NCBI GenBank assembly: GCA_947589665.1
Contig: CANQBJ010000008.1
Location: 1-56,254 of the forward strand
Origin: an uncultured Clostridia bacterium
Lineage (GTDB): Bacteria > Bacillota > Clostridia > Lachnospirales > CAG-274
Direction of reading: 5' to 3'
DNA: 56,254 nt
A program made the position numbers and the translations under genes. Positions within the stretch are counted from its first letter, which is position 1, and each line of letters starts with the position of its first letter. Under the pieces are notes generated by a model. That model saw only the letters and a program-made list of their open reading frames with translations. It searched no databases and had not been told where the DNA came from. Positions 37,790 to 46,423 of this stretch are shown here, piece after piece.

Positions 37790-38034
37790 CTCAATTATTG
37801 CACCATGCCCATTTAATAATTGTCTATAACGCTATTTTATACCAAAATATTATTCAATATTCAACAGCAAATATGGATATACTACTTTTAAAATCACTTT
37901 ATTATTAAAATCAAGGAATTTTTTCATTTCGTCAAATATTCAATAGTTTTTGTCCAAAGTGCATAAATAGATATGCTGTTTCGTATGATGTATAAGCGTA
38001 TTTTTGTGCTAAATAGCGAAATTTTAATTGTATA

Positions 38035-38063
38035 TTGACTATATACATCTGATGTATTATTAT
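38035..38063 (+). promoter_or_regulatory. Promoter of dehydratase-GntP operon
   Basis: TTGACT (38035-38040), 17-bp spacer, TATTAT (38058-38063). The whole spacer is nearly filled by the palindromic operator at 38043-38057. Confidence 0.75.
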
Positions 38064-38087
38064 TAAATTAGCAACGACATCTGATGT
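38043..38087. promoter_or_regulatory. Paired palindromic operators ACATCTGATGT
   Basis: Site 1 ATACATC-t-GATGTAT (38043-38057) lies between -35 and -10; site 2 ACATC-t-GATGT (38077-38087) lies downstream of -10. The centres are 32 bp apart, about three helical turns. Dyad form suits a dimeric repressor, most simply the FadR-type protein encoded at 41430-42155. Confidence 0.7.
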
Positions 38088-38140
38088 ATTATAGTAAAAT
38101 TCAATTATATCATCTATTTTAAATGACAGGAGGTAATTTT

Positions 38141-39859
38141 ATGTTAAACAGTCAGAAGGTGAGAGGACTTGCTCCCGAAATGGACCCTCTCAAATTAGGC
38201 ATGGGCTGGAAGGTAAATGACCTTTCAAAGCCCCAGGTCATTGTTGAAAGTACCTTCGGTGACTCTCATCCCGGAAGCGCCCATCTTCTCGGTCTTGTAG
38301 AGGCTGCCGTAAAGGGTATAAACGACAGCGGCGCCAAGGCGGCAAGATACTTTGCCACCGACATATGCGACGGTATGTCACAGGGTCACGACGGCATTAA
38401 CTATTCCCTTGTTTCAAGGGATTCCATATGCAATCTCATTGAGATTCATGCCAACGCGACTACCTTTGACAGCGGCGTATTTGTAACAAGCTGCGATAAG
38501 GGAGTGCCTGCCCATCTTATGGCAATAGGCAGGATAAACATTCCCTCCGTTATGGTAACGGGCGGTGTTATGGAGGCAGGTCCCGATCTGCTTACACTTG
38601 AGCAGATAGGCGCCTATTCGGCAATGCAGCAGAGAGGCGAGATAACAGATGAAAAGCTTACCTATTACAAGCACAACGCCTGTCCCAGCTGCGGAGCCTG
38701 TTCATTTATGGGTACAGCCTCTACAATGCAGATAATGGCAGAGGCTCTCGGTCTTATGATACCCGGCAGCGCTCTTCTTCCCGCTACCTGCGAGGACCTT
38801 AAGAAAATGGCATATGAAGCGGGAGTAAAGGCAGCCGCTCTTGCCACAAGCGGAAAGACAGCCAGGGATATTGTAACAATGTCATCCTTTGAAAATGCCA
38901 TAAAGGTCCATGCCGCAATATCAGGCTCAACAAATTCACTGCTCCACATCCCCGCTATTGCCCATGAATTCGGCTATTACATCGATGCGGATACCTTCGA
39001 CAGGATACATGCCGATGCAAGCTATCTCCTAGACATCAGACCTGCGGGAAGATGGCCTGCGGAGTACTTCTACTATGCAGGGGGAGTGCCAAGGATAATG
39101 GAGGAAATAAAGGATCATCTTGACCTTGACGTTATGACAATTACGGGCAAGAGCTTAGGCGAAAACCTTGAGGACCTTAAGAAGAGCGGATTTTATGAAA
39201 GATGCGACGAGCTCCTTGCAAAGACAGGTCTTAAGAGAACGGATATTATAAGAAGTATAGACGAGCCTATGGGCAAGAACGGAACAATAGCCGTATTAAA
39301 GGGCAACCTTGCTCCCGACGGCTCCGTAGTAAAGCACAGCGCAGTACCAAAGGAAATGCACTATGCAATACTTAAGGCTAAGCCCTTTGACTGTGAGGAG
39401 GATGCCATAGCGGCAGTCATACACAGAGATATAAAGCCGGGAGATGCGGTAATAATAAGATACGAAGGACCTAAGGGCAGCGGTATGCCCGAAATGTTCT
39501 ACACCACAGAGGCTATATCATCAGACGAGGAGCTTGGAAAGTCTATTGCACTTCTGACAGACGGCAGATTTTCGGGAGCGTCAAAGGGTCCCGCCATAGG
39601 ACATATCTCACCTGAGGCAGCCGAGGGCGGCCCTATAGCTCTTGTGGAGGAGGACGACCTGATAGAAATAGACATTAAAAACAGAATACTGAGAATAATA
39701 GGTGTCAAGGGCAAAAAGCTTTCTCCCGAAGAGGTAGATAAAATACTTGAAGAAAGAAAAGCAAAATGGCAGCCAAAGGGCTCCAAATACAAATCAGGCA
39801 TACTGAAAATATTCTCAGAACGCGCCGTATCACCTATGAAGGGCGGATATATGGAATAA
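38141..39859 (+). CDS. IlvD/Edd-family sugar-acid dehydratase
   Basis: A 572-residue member of the dihydroxyacid/phosphogluconate dehydratase family. Fe-S ligand Cys are seen in CPSCGACSFMGT and in TSCDKG; the C-terminal swivel domain has the family motif LLTDGRFSGASKGPAIGHI. Family enzymes remove water from a dihydroxy acid to give a 2-keto acid. The neighbours (GntP permease, FadR-type regulator) point to an aldonate such as gluconate, xylonate or galactonate rather than branched-chain amino acid synthesis, since no ilvB, ilvC or leu genes are near. The start at 38141 has AGGAGG 8 bp upstream; the frame opens 18 bp earlier. The preceding 445 bp hold the GNAT-module promoter and the operator-promoter of this operon. 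Confidence 0.9.
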   Translation: MLNSQKVRGLAPEMDPLKLGMGWKVNDLSKPQVIVESTFGDSHPGSAHLLGLVEAAVKGINDSGAKAARYFATDICDGMSQGHDGINYSLVSRDSICNLIEIHANATTFDSGVFVTSCDKGVPAHLMAIGRINIPSVMVTGGVMEAGPDLLTLEQIGAYSAMQQRGEITDEKLTYYKHNACPSCGACSFMGTASTMQIMAEALGLMIPGSALLPATCEDLKKMAYEAGVKAAALATSGKTARDIVTMSSFENAIKVHAAISGSTNSLLHIPAIAHEFGYYIDADTFDRIHADASYLLDIRPAGRWPAEYFYYAGGVPRIMEEIKDHLDLDVMTITGKSLGENLEDLKKSGFYERCDELLAKTGLKRTDIIRSIDEPMGKNGTIAVLKGNLAPDGSVVKHSAVPKEMHYAILKAKPFDCEEDAIAAVIHRDIKPGDAVIIRYEGPKGSGMPEMFYTTEAISSDEELGKSIALLTDGRFSGASKGPAIGHISPEAAEGGPIALVEEDDLIEIDIKNRILRIIGVKGKKLSPEEVDKILEERKAKWQPKGSKYKSGILKIFSERAVSPMKGGYME

Positions 39860-39886
39860 ATACAAAAAGTACTAAAAAAATAACCG

Positions 39887-39919
39887 CCATTTTCGGGGTA
39901 CCAGGTACCCCGAAAATGG
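39887..39919. repeat. Perfect palindrome, copy 2 (33 bp)
   Basis: A 16-1-16 inverted repeat between the dehydratase and GntP genes: CC, ATTTTC, GGGGT, ACC, central A, then the exact complement. Its inner 29 bp have the same plan as the palindrome at 19794-19822. No T run follows, so it is probably a processing or mRNA-stability hairpin, or a mobile palindrome. Confidence 0.85.
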
Positions 39920-39963
39920 TGTTGCGAAATAATAATACCAATAATATATAAGGAGGTCAATTT

Positions 39964-41331
39964 ATGTATAACTTAGCACTATTAGACGCAACAGCTTCCA
40001 CAGGTCAGCTTGTGTTTGCGGCTCTTGCAGGCCTTGCGGTCCTGCTCATACTTATAATCGCAGTTAAGCTTCACGCTATGCTTTCCATACTTATAGCAGC
40101 CTGTGTAATAGGCTTTCTCTCAGGTATGGATATCCAGACTATAATCGACTCCGTAGGCGAAGGTATAGGCTCTACATTAAAAAGTATAGCCCTGCTTATC
40201 GGTCTTGGCTCAATGTTCGGAGCCATACTGGAGATCTCCGGCGGAGCGCAGAGGATAGCCTCAACACTTGTAAAATGGTTTGGCGAAAAAAAGGCGGCAT
40301 GGGCTTTAGGCATAACAGGTCTTGTAATAGCTATGCCCGTATTCTTCGACGCAGGCCTTATAATACTTATACCTCTTGCCCTTTCTCTTGCAAAGAGCAC
40401 AAAGAGGTCATCCCTTTACTATGTAATACCACTTTTGGCAGGTCTTGCAGTAGGCCACGCATTTATACCTCCTACTCCGGGTCCCATACTTGTAGCCAGT
40501 CTTTTAGGCGTTGACCTAAGCTATGTAATAGTTGTAGGTCTTGTCTGCGGTATTGTAGCCATGATCCTGGCAGGTCCTGTATTCGGCTCATTCATAGGCA
40601 ACAAGATATTTGTGCCTATACCGTCAAATGTAGCTGAAACTCCCGAATACGAGGAAAGCAAGCTTCCCGGCTTCGGCGCAGTTGTAGGAATTATATTTAT
40701 ACCTATTATACTTATCGTTATAAAGACTATAGCAAATGTTGTTGCGCCCGAGTCAGCAATAATGCCTATACTTACATTCTTAGGCGAGCCTTTTGTAGCG
40801 CTTTCAATAGCAACAATAGTGGCTATGATAATACTTGGCATAAGACACGGCTATACAAGAGAAGAGCTTGAAAAGGTCATGTCAAAGTCACTTGAGCCTA
40901 CGGGTATGATACTTCTTGTAACTGCCTGCGGCGGTGTACTCAAATATATGCTCCAGTCCTCAGGCTTAGGCGACGTTATAGGAAACGCAGTATCAAGCGG
41001 CGGTCTGCCTATGGTAGTGGTAGCCTTTATAATAGCAGTTCTTGTAAGACTTTCAGTAGGCTCCTCAACTGTAGCTATGACAATGGCGGCAGGTATAGTG
41101 GCGGCAATACCGGGCATAGGCGAGCTTTCACCCCTCTATCTTGCTTGCTGTACAGCAGCAGTAGCAGGCGGCGCAACAGTATGTTCACATTTTAACGACT
41201 CAGGCTTCTGGCTTGTTAAGTCACTTCTGCAAATAGATGAAAAGACAACGCTTAAGTCCTGGACTGTAATGGAGACCATAGTAGGCGCAGCAGGCTTTGT
41301 GGTAGCTCTTATTATTTCATTCTTTGCTTAA
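39964..41331 (+). CDS. GntP-family sugar-acid permease
   Basis: A 455-residue membrane protein with about 12-14 hydrophobic segments, typical of gluconate:H+ symporters. Family stretches include PVFFDAGLIILIPLA, HAFIPPTPGPI and the C-terminal HFNDSGFW. It should import an aldonate, the likely substrate of the upstream dehydratase. AAGGAGG lies 8 bp before the ATG. The gene ends with the terminator at 41341-41366. Substrate is inferred from context. Confidence 0.92.
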   Translation: MYNLALLDATASTGQLVFAALAGLAVLLILIIAVKLHAMLSILIAACVIGFLSGMDIQTIIDSVGEGIGSTLKSIALLIGLGSMFGAILEISGGAQRIASTLVKWFGEKKAAWALGITGLVIAMPVFFDAGLIILIPLALSLAKSTKRSSLYYVIPLLAGLAVGHAFIPPTPGPILVASLLGVDLSYVIVVGLVCGIVAMILAGPVFGSFIGNKIFVPIPSNVAETPEYEESKLPGFGAVVGIIFIPIILIVIKTIANVVAPESAIMPILTFLGEPFVALSIATIVAMIILGIRHGYTREELEKVMSKSLEPTGMILLVTACGGVLKYMLQSSGLGDVIGNAVSSGGLPMVVVAFIIAVLVRLSVGSSTVAMTMAAGIVAAIPGIGELSPLYLACCTAAVAGGATVCSHFNDSGFWLVKSLLQIDEKTTLKSWTVMETIVGAAGFVVALIISFFA

Positions 41332-41340
41332 AAAAATTAC

Positions 41341-41366
41341 GGGGCTGCTTTTGCAGCCCTTTTTTA
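41341..41366 (+). terminator. Terminator after gntP-like gene
   Basis: Perfect stem GGGCTGC-tttt-GCAGCCC followed by TTTTTTA. Confidence 0.9.
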
Positions 41367-41369
41367 TAC

Positions 41370-41398
41370 TTGATTTTATTTGTAAAAAGGAATATACT
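41370..41398 (+). promoter_or_regulatory. Promoter of FadR-type regulator
   Basis: TTGATT (41370-41375), 17-bp spacer, TATACT (41393-41398), 31 bp before the chosen start. No ACATCTGATGT site was seen here. Confidence 0.6.
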
Positions 41399-41429
41399 GG
41401 TTACAAATAATAACGAAATGGGGAGTATT

Positions 41430-42155
41430 ATGTTTTCCGACAATATAAAGACACTTCCGGAGATAACGGCAGACAGAATAATAGAATACATAATAGACAA
41501 CAAGCTTGAGCCTGACGACAGAATACCCAACGAGACCGAGCTTGGTCAGATATTAAGCGTAGGCAGAAGCACGGTAAGGGAGGCGGTGCGCCTTCTTGTC
41601 AGCAGGAATGTACTTGTAATAAGGAGAGGCGCAGGCACATATGTGGCAAGGAACACAGGCATACCCGAGGACCCTCTTGGGCTTATATTCTCAACGGACC
41701 GCTATAAGCTGGCAAAGGACCTTCTGGAGATAAGAATAATACTGGAGCCTGAAATAGCGTCTATGGCTGCCAACAGGGCATTGGATAAAAATATAGCCGA
41801 GATATGGAAATACTGTCATATGACAGAGGACTATATAGCAAGAGGCGAGGATCATATGCCTCCCGATGTGGAATTTCACAAGGCAATAGCCAAAAGCTCA
41901 GGCAACAACGTAGTGGAAAAGATAATACCTATAATAGACACCTCCGTTGCCGTATTTGTAAACATTACCTACGGTATGCTTAAGGACGAAACTATCACTA
42001 CTCACAGACTTATTGCAGAGGCTATTGAGCGACACGATGCCGCAGCGGCAAAGCACGCCATGATGATGCATATGCTCTACAACAAATACAAAATAGAGGA
42101 AATGATAGAAAATCGCGAAAAACACGGTGTTCCGCAGTTCAATACCGTCATATAA
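41430..42155 (+). CDS. GntR-family regulator, FadR/FCD subfamily
   Basis: A 241-residue repressor or activator. The N-terminal winged helix has NETELGQILSVGRSTVREAV (about residues 29-48) and GAGTYVA. The C-terminal FCD domain is all-helical with likely metal/ligand residues in DVEFHKAI, ITTHR and ERHDAAAAKHAMMMHM. FCD proteins usually sense carboxylates or sugar acids. It follows the dehydratase and permease, so it most likely controls that operon via the 38043-38087 sites. The start at 41430 has GGGGAG 5 bp upstream. Confidence 0.92.
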   Translation: MFSDNIKTLPEITADRIIEYIIDNKLEPDDRIPNETELGQILSVGRSTVREAVRLLVSRNVLVIRRGAGTYVARNTGIPEDPLGLIFSTDRYKLAKDLLEIRIILEPEIASMAANRALDKNIAEIWKYCHMTEDYIARGEDHMPPDVEFHKAIAKSSGNNVVEKIIPIIDTSVAVFVNITYGMLKDETITTHRLIAEAIERHDAAAAKHAMMMHMLYNKYKIEEMIENREKHGVPQFNTVI

Positions 42156-42186
42156 AGCTCACAGGGTATTTTTTGTATATTTTTCC

Positions 42187-42215
42187 TTGACAAAAAAGCT
42201 TTGCTGTATTATAAT
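42187..42215 (+). promoter_or_regulatory. Consensus promoter of tRNA-Phe
   Basis: TTGACA (42187-42192), 17-bp spacer, TATAAT (42210-42215); full sigma-A consensus, 26 bp before the tRNA. Confidence 0.9.
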
Positions 42216-42241
42216 ATCATATGTTGTGATTAGTCACACAT

Positions 42242-42314
<73 letters not shown>

Positions 42315-42351
42315 TTTTTTTATTGCCATTTTTCCGCAATATACAATGTCC

Positions 42352-42380
42352 TTGCAATTTATGTAAATTTGTAGTATTAT
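42352..42380 (+). promoter_or_regulatory. Promoter of ABC transporter pair
   Basis: TTGCAA (42352-42357), 17-bp spacer, TATTAT (42375-42380), 44 bp upstream of the ABC gene. Confidence 0.6.
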
Positions 42381-42424
42381 GTATATATAAAAATGCGGAC
42401 TTGGTAACTCAGGGAGCGGATAAT

Positions 42425-43225
42425 ATGAATTCTACTGATGATAAAAAGAAAACTGAAAAAGGCAAGAACAATACAGTCAAAGCGCCTGATAAAAGGACAA
42501 TAGGCGTTTCCTCTGTTGAGAAAAAGCCTAAGCCTATACTCAAGTGTTCAAATGTCGGCAAGAAATTCGGGCTTAAAAAAGTACTCAGCGATTTCAACAT
42601 AACTGTGAACAAAGGCGAGGCTCTTGTTGTGCTTGCTCCCGAGGGCAACGGAAAGACTACTCTTGCAAAGATAATATGCGGACTGATACCTCCGAGCAAG
42701 GGAGTAGTTACTATAAAGGGCAAGAATGCAGGCTCAGGCACAAATGGGGCTGTAAGCTATCAGCCCGAAATACCCTTTGTCAAGTACGATGTCAGCGTAG
42801 CGGAGCTGCTTACTCAGTACAGCAGATTTTTCAAGGATTTCAGCTACAAGAAGGCATTTAAACTACTCAAGCACTTCAAGATATCTCCCAAAACCAAGTT
42901 TGACAATCTTTCAACTACAGCCATACAGATAGTGGAAACAATAGTTGTAGGCTGTAGGAGAGTGCCCTTGTATGTATTCGACGATCCACTGGTACACACA
43001 GACCCTAAGTACAGGGAGGATGTTATAGACATAATTTCCACCTGTAAAAAGCATGGCGCCGTTATAATACTTTCTCAGGCAGCCGCAGGACTGGACAGTG
43101 TGCTGGACAAGGTTATTTTTATGCGTAACGGTGAGATATACGTTTCCGCCGATAAGAAGAGCTTTGAAGAAAAGTACGGCAACAGTGTAAGCGCCTTATA
43201 TAAGGAGGTATACAGACGTGCTTAA
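42425..43225 (+). CDS. ABC transporter ATPase, degenerate motifs
   Basis: A 266-residue ATPase subunit with a Lys/Thr-rich, probably disordered 35-residue N-terminus. Walker A is APEGNGKT (71-78, Ala for the first Gly), the Q-loop is YQPE (Gln113), and Walker B is LYVFDD with Asp187 in place of the catalytic Glu. The signature motif reads LSTTA (162-166) rather than LSGGQ, and the H-loop His is Gln218 (LSQAAAG). Hydrolysis is probably slow or absent, or needs a partner ATPase. The start at 42425 has GGGAGCGG upstream; the open frame continues backward through the tRNA but that part is not a gene. The permease gene overlaps by 8 bp. Confidence 0.82.
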   Translation: MNSTDDKKKTEKGKNNTVKAPDKRTIGVSSVEKKPKPILKCSNVGKKFGLKKVLSDFNITVNKGEALVVLAPEGNGKTTLAKIICGLIPPSKGVVTIKGKNAGSGTNGAVSYQPEIPFVKYDVSVAELLTQYSRFFKDFSYKKAFKLLKHFKISPKTKFDNLSTTAIQIVETIVVGCRRVPLYVFDDPLVHTDPKYREDVIDIISTCKKHGAVIILSQAAAGLDSVLDKVIFMRNGEIYVSADKKSFEEKYGNSVSALYKEVYRRA

Positions 43226-44021
43226 TTTAATATATTACGACCTTAAGACAACTATCAGAAAGCTGTGGGGCTATATAATTCTCGTGTGTGTATTTGCCTT
43301 TTTTGTAAGATTTCTGTGGAGTTCAGCCTTTATGTCTGTTTTCGGCAACACGGACTTTTACATCGGCAGTATAATAAAGCTTGCGGCGGCAGGCTTTTTG
43401 GGCGCTTTGGGTTTCCTTACGGCAATAGTCACTATTGTACGTCAGGCTCAGTGGTTTGACGAAAATATACTTTCGCCCCAGGGTCAGTTTACAAATATGC
43501 TGCCTGTTTCCAGCCTGGAAATAGTGCTGAGCAAAATAATAGTGTCCCTTTTCTGGAGCATAGTAATAGTGCTGATAGCAATAGGCGTCATATCCGTTGT
43601 AATGGTACAAACGGAATATTTTGAAATTTTCGTAAAGGCTATTACCGAAATAAGCATAAACAACAATATTCATATAAGTCTGACAGGCATTATGCTTTCA
43701 GTGGGCTTCTGTATAGCTACGGTTATCACAAGTCTGGTCGCTCTGTGCTTTCTTTCACAGATGATAGGTCAGATGTCAAATGCCTTCAGAAACAGCATCG
43801 TACTTTTGAGCTTTGTGGGAATACTTGCCTTAAGTCTGGGCATACAGTTTCTTATAGCTAAGGTATTCGGAATACTTGTTCCCATTGGCTCAGACCCCAA
43901 TCAGCTTATTGCCTTTGCGATATCATCCACCACAAAGTGTATAATAATCAATATTGCCACTATAATAGTATACTGGCTCGCTACATCATATATACTCAGA
44001 TATCATCTGAATTTGCTGTAA
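43218..44021 (+). CDS. ABC-2-type membrane permease
   Basis: A 267-residue protein with six predicted membrane segments and a short cytoplasmic N-terminus, matching ABC-2 permeases of the type paired with a single ATPase gene. It starts with GTG, with AAGGAGG 9 bp upstream, inside the end of the ATPase gene. The transported substrate is unknown; small exporters of this layout often handle peptides or antibiotics. A terminator follows at 44076-44110. Confidence 0.82.
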   Translation: MLNLIYYDLKTTIRKLWGYIILVCVFAFFVRFLWSSAFMSVFGNTDFYIGSIIKLAAAGFLGALGFLTAIVTIVRQAQWFDENILSPQGQFTNMLPVSSLEIVLSKIIVSLFWSIVIVLIAIGVISVVMVQTEYFEIFVKAITEISINNNIHISLTGIMLSVGFCIATVITSLVALCFLSQMIGQMSNAFRNSIVLLSFVGILALSLGIQFLIAKVFGILVPIGSDPNQLIAFAISSTTKCIIINIATIIVYWLATSYILRYHLNLL

Positions 44022-44075
44022 AGGAGCCTGTGACCTAAAATTCATATCATTTAACTTTTATACATCAACCAAAAC

Positions 44076-44110
44076 AGGCTGCCGCATTTATAATGCGACA
44101 GCCTATTTTA
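44076..44110 (+). terminator. Intrinsic terminator after ABC operon
   Basis: Stem AGGCTG-c-CGCATT with AATGCG-a-CAGCCT, then ATTTTAG. A close relative of this hairpin lies at 56075-56109. Confidence 0.8.
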
Positions 44111-44119
44111 GTTTTAATA

Positions 44120-44432
44120 GATTTTTGTTTAATAACCTCTCCACCAACCTCCGGTTGGTCCCCCTCCCCTGATTAGGGGAGGCTGTGTACCGGAAAGCTA
44201 TGGCAATCAATTAGGTATTGCTTTTTCTAAGTAAATAAGGGATTTTGCAAAGCGCTCACCTAAGGCTCCCCTAATCAGGTTCAGCACTTTTGCTTTCGGC
44301 AAAAGCGATACTTCGTATCGGCGGATAACTTCTTCCGCTGCAATGGAGCTGTCAGCCGCGGCAAAAACTTATATAAAAATAGCTGTGTACGGGGCTGACT
44401 GAGAGGTCTATATTAACATAATCACAAATTTA
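44120..44432 (+). repeat. Interspersed repeat copy R6 with internal insertion
   Basis: The longest copy (about 313 bp). The left end reads ATTTTTGTTTAAT; the right end is decayed (AATCACAAATTTA). The ACCAACC/GGTTGGT and CCTCCCCT/AGGGGAGG hairpins are present, with a GATT loop. The second CTCCCC hairpin is split by a 65-bp insertion at 44280-44344. It fills the gap between the converging ABC permease and phosphohexomutase genes. Confidence 0.85.
44280..44344. repeat. 65-bp hairpin-triplet insertion inside R6
   Basis: Three adjacent perfect hairpins: CTTTTGC-tttcg-GCAAAAG (44287-44305), CGATAC-ttc-GTATCG (44306-44320) and GCGGA-N8-TCCGC (44321-44338). It interrupts the repeat between its CAGG and GGAG, which are contiguous in the other copies. 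The TAC-ttc-GTA hairpin resembles one in the rplW-rplB cluster. Confidence 0.8.
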
Positions 44433-44464
44433 CTGCAATAGCTTTCCTTAATATTCAGACAATT

Positions 44465-46198
44465 TTACTTTAAAATACCGTCAACGATAGCAAGTATACC
44501 GTCGCTTGCAGCCTTTACCTTAGCCTCAACAGCCTCTTCGCTCTTGTCGGAAGAGCCGAAGTAAACCTTGATCTTTGGTTCTGTTCCGCTTGGACGTACA
44601 CAGAACCAAGTGCCGTTGTCAAGAACAAAGTAGAGAACATTGCTCTTAGGCAGACCGCTCTTGCTTTCCTCACCTGTTAAAGTGTTTACGATCTTGTCCA
44701 CTGAATAATCTCTTGTTTCAATGACCTTAGCGCCTGCAACCTCCTTAGGCGGATCTGCTCTTAAGGTATCCATTATCTTCTGAATCTGAGCGGCGCCGTC
44801 AAGACCCTTAAGCTCAATAGAGGTAATAGTTTCCTTATAGTAGCCATACTTATTGTAAAGCTCAACAAGTCCGTCATAAAGGCTCATACCTCTTGCCTTG
44901 TAGTAAGCGGCAAGCTCGCATATCATCATTGTTGCAAAGCAGGCGTCCTTATCTCTTGCATATGTTCCTGCAAGACAGCCATAGCTTTCCTCAAAGCCGA
45001 ACATATACTCATAGCTTCCGTCAGCCTCAAATTCCTTTATCTTCTCGCCAATATACTTAAAGCCTGTAAGCACGTCAAAGTACTTCATACTATATTCTGC
45101 GCATATAGCCTTGGTCATATCTGTAGAAACGATAGTTGAAACAACGGCGCCGTTAGCGGGAAGAGTACCCTTAGCCTTCTTTTGAGAAAGTATATACTCG
45201 CAGATAAGAGAGCCTGTCATATTACCTGTAAGCACCATATACTCGCCGTCAGTTTTCTTTACGACTGCGCCAACTCTGTCTGCATCGGGGTCGGTGCCGA
45301 CTATGATATCGGCGTCAACCTTCTTTGCAAGCTCCATAGCAAGGTCGAAAACAGCCTTATTTTCCGGATTGGGATATCCTACAGTCGGGAAGCTGCCGTC
45401 GGGCTTTTCCTGCTGAGGAACAACAAATACATTCTTAAAGCCTGCCTTAGCCAAAGCACGTCTTACAGGCTTGTTGCCTGAGCCGTGAAGAGGAGTATAT
45501 ACGATCTTAAGGTCAGTCTTGTCAATAGTTTCCTGATTTACTATCTGAGCGGTAACGGCATCAAGATATGCTACGTCAAGCTCAGGACCAACATACTGTA
45601 TCATACCGCTGTTTACAGCCTCTGTAAGGTCAGCCTTCTTTATCATATTGAAGTCAGTAACTGCATTTACTTCCTTTATGATCTCGCCGTCTCTTGGGAA
45701 AGGCACCTGTGCGCCGTCCTCCCAGTATACCTTATAGCCGTTGTACTCGGGGGGATTGTGGCTTGCCGTAATGACAACGCCGCCTGTACAGCCTAAAAAC
45801 CTTACTGCAAAGCTAAGCATAGGAACAGGTCTGAGCTCATCTGAAAGATAAGCCTTTATGCCGTTGCCTGCCAGAACTCTTGCCGTTATCTCCGCAAACT
45901 CAGGTGAATAATGGCGGGAATCATAAGCAATAACTACACCCTTCTTCACAGCGTCCTCGCCCTGACTCTTTATGTAGTTGGCGAAGCCCTGTGTAGCCTT
46001 GCTTACTGTGTAGATATTCATTCTGTTGGTACCTGCGCCCAGAATGCCTCTTAAACCGCCTGTACCAAATTCAAGATTTTTATAAAATCTTTCCTCAATC
46101 TCCTTGGCATCATTTTCAATGCCCTTCAATTCAGCCTTTGTGTCCTCATCGAAATAAGGATCGGTACACCATTTCTTGTATTCTTCCATAAAACCCAT
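44465..46198 (-). CDS. Alpha-D-phosphohexomutase (phosphoglucomutase/phosphomannomutase)
   Basis: A 577-residue cytosolic enzyme that moves phosphate between C1 and C6 of glucose (or mannose). The active-site Ser is in ITASHNP (about residue 145), the metal loop is GTDPDADRVG (about 305), the sugar-binding loop GFEESYG (about 405) and the phosphate-binding RPSGTEPK near 535. The length fits the PgcA-type family of Firmicutes. It has GGAG 10 bp upstream. It lies alone on its strand and connects sugar uptake with glycogen or envelope polysaccharide synthesis. Confidence 0.95.
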   Translation of the reverse strand: MGFMEEYKKWCTDPYFDEDTKAELKGIENDAKEIEERFYKNLEFGTGGLRGILGAGTNRMNIYTVSKATQGFANYIKSQGEDAVKKGVVIAYDSRHYSPEFAEITARVLAGNGIKAYLSDELRPVPMLSFAVRFLGCTGGVVITASHNPPEYNGYKVYWEDGAQVPFPRDGEIIKEVNAVTDFNMIKKADLTEAVNSGMIQYVGPELDVAYLDAVTAQIVNQETIDKTDLKIVYTPLHGSGNKPVRRALAKAGFKNVFVVPQQEKPDGSFPTVGYPNPENKAVFDLAMELAKKVDADIIVGTDPDADRVGAVVKKTDGEYMVLTGNMTGSLICEYILSQKKAKGTLPANGAVVSTIVSTDMTKAICAEYSMKYFDVLTGFKYIGEKIKEFEADGSYEYMFGFEESYGCLAGTYARDKDACFATMMICELAAYYKARGMSLYDGLVELYNKYGYYKETITSIELKGLDGAAQIQKIMDTLRADPPKEVAGAKVIETRDYSVDKIVNTLTGEESKSGLPKSNVLYFVLDNGTWFCVRPSGTEPKIKVYFGSSDKSEEAVEAKVKAASDGILAIVDGILK

Positions 46199-46238
46199 AA
46201 TATTTTTTCTCCTTTCTAATTTTATTATAGCTAATTAC

Positions 46239-46267
46239 ATTATATATAAAACTGACAAGTATTACAA
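46239..46267 (-). promoter_or_regulatory. Candidate promoter of phosphohexomutase
   Basis: Reverse strand: TTGTAA (46262-46267), 17-bp spacer, TATAAT (46239-46244), 40 bp upstream of the start. Confidence 0.45.
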
Positions 46268-46423
46268 GTACAAATGTAAAATTTTATGATAATTTTTTAT
46301 ATATAAAAAGCCGATACAGAGAGTTTATTGTATAATATGCATAAATTATGGGTACAAACGTATACTGTCACAAAAGTAGGTAAAAGGAATATTCTATAAA
46401 TGTAAATATTGTGGAGGTATTAT

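Noticed and set aside
38141..39859. Assignment of the dehydratase as biosynthetic ilvD
   Set aside because: No branched-chain amino acid genes nearby; GntP and FadR-type neighbours indicate sugar-acid catabolism. The family call is kept general.
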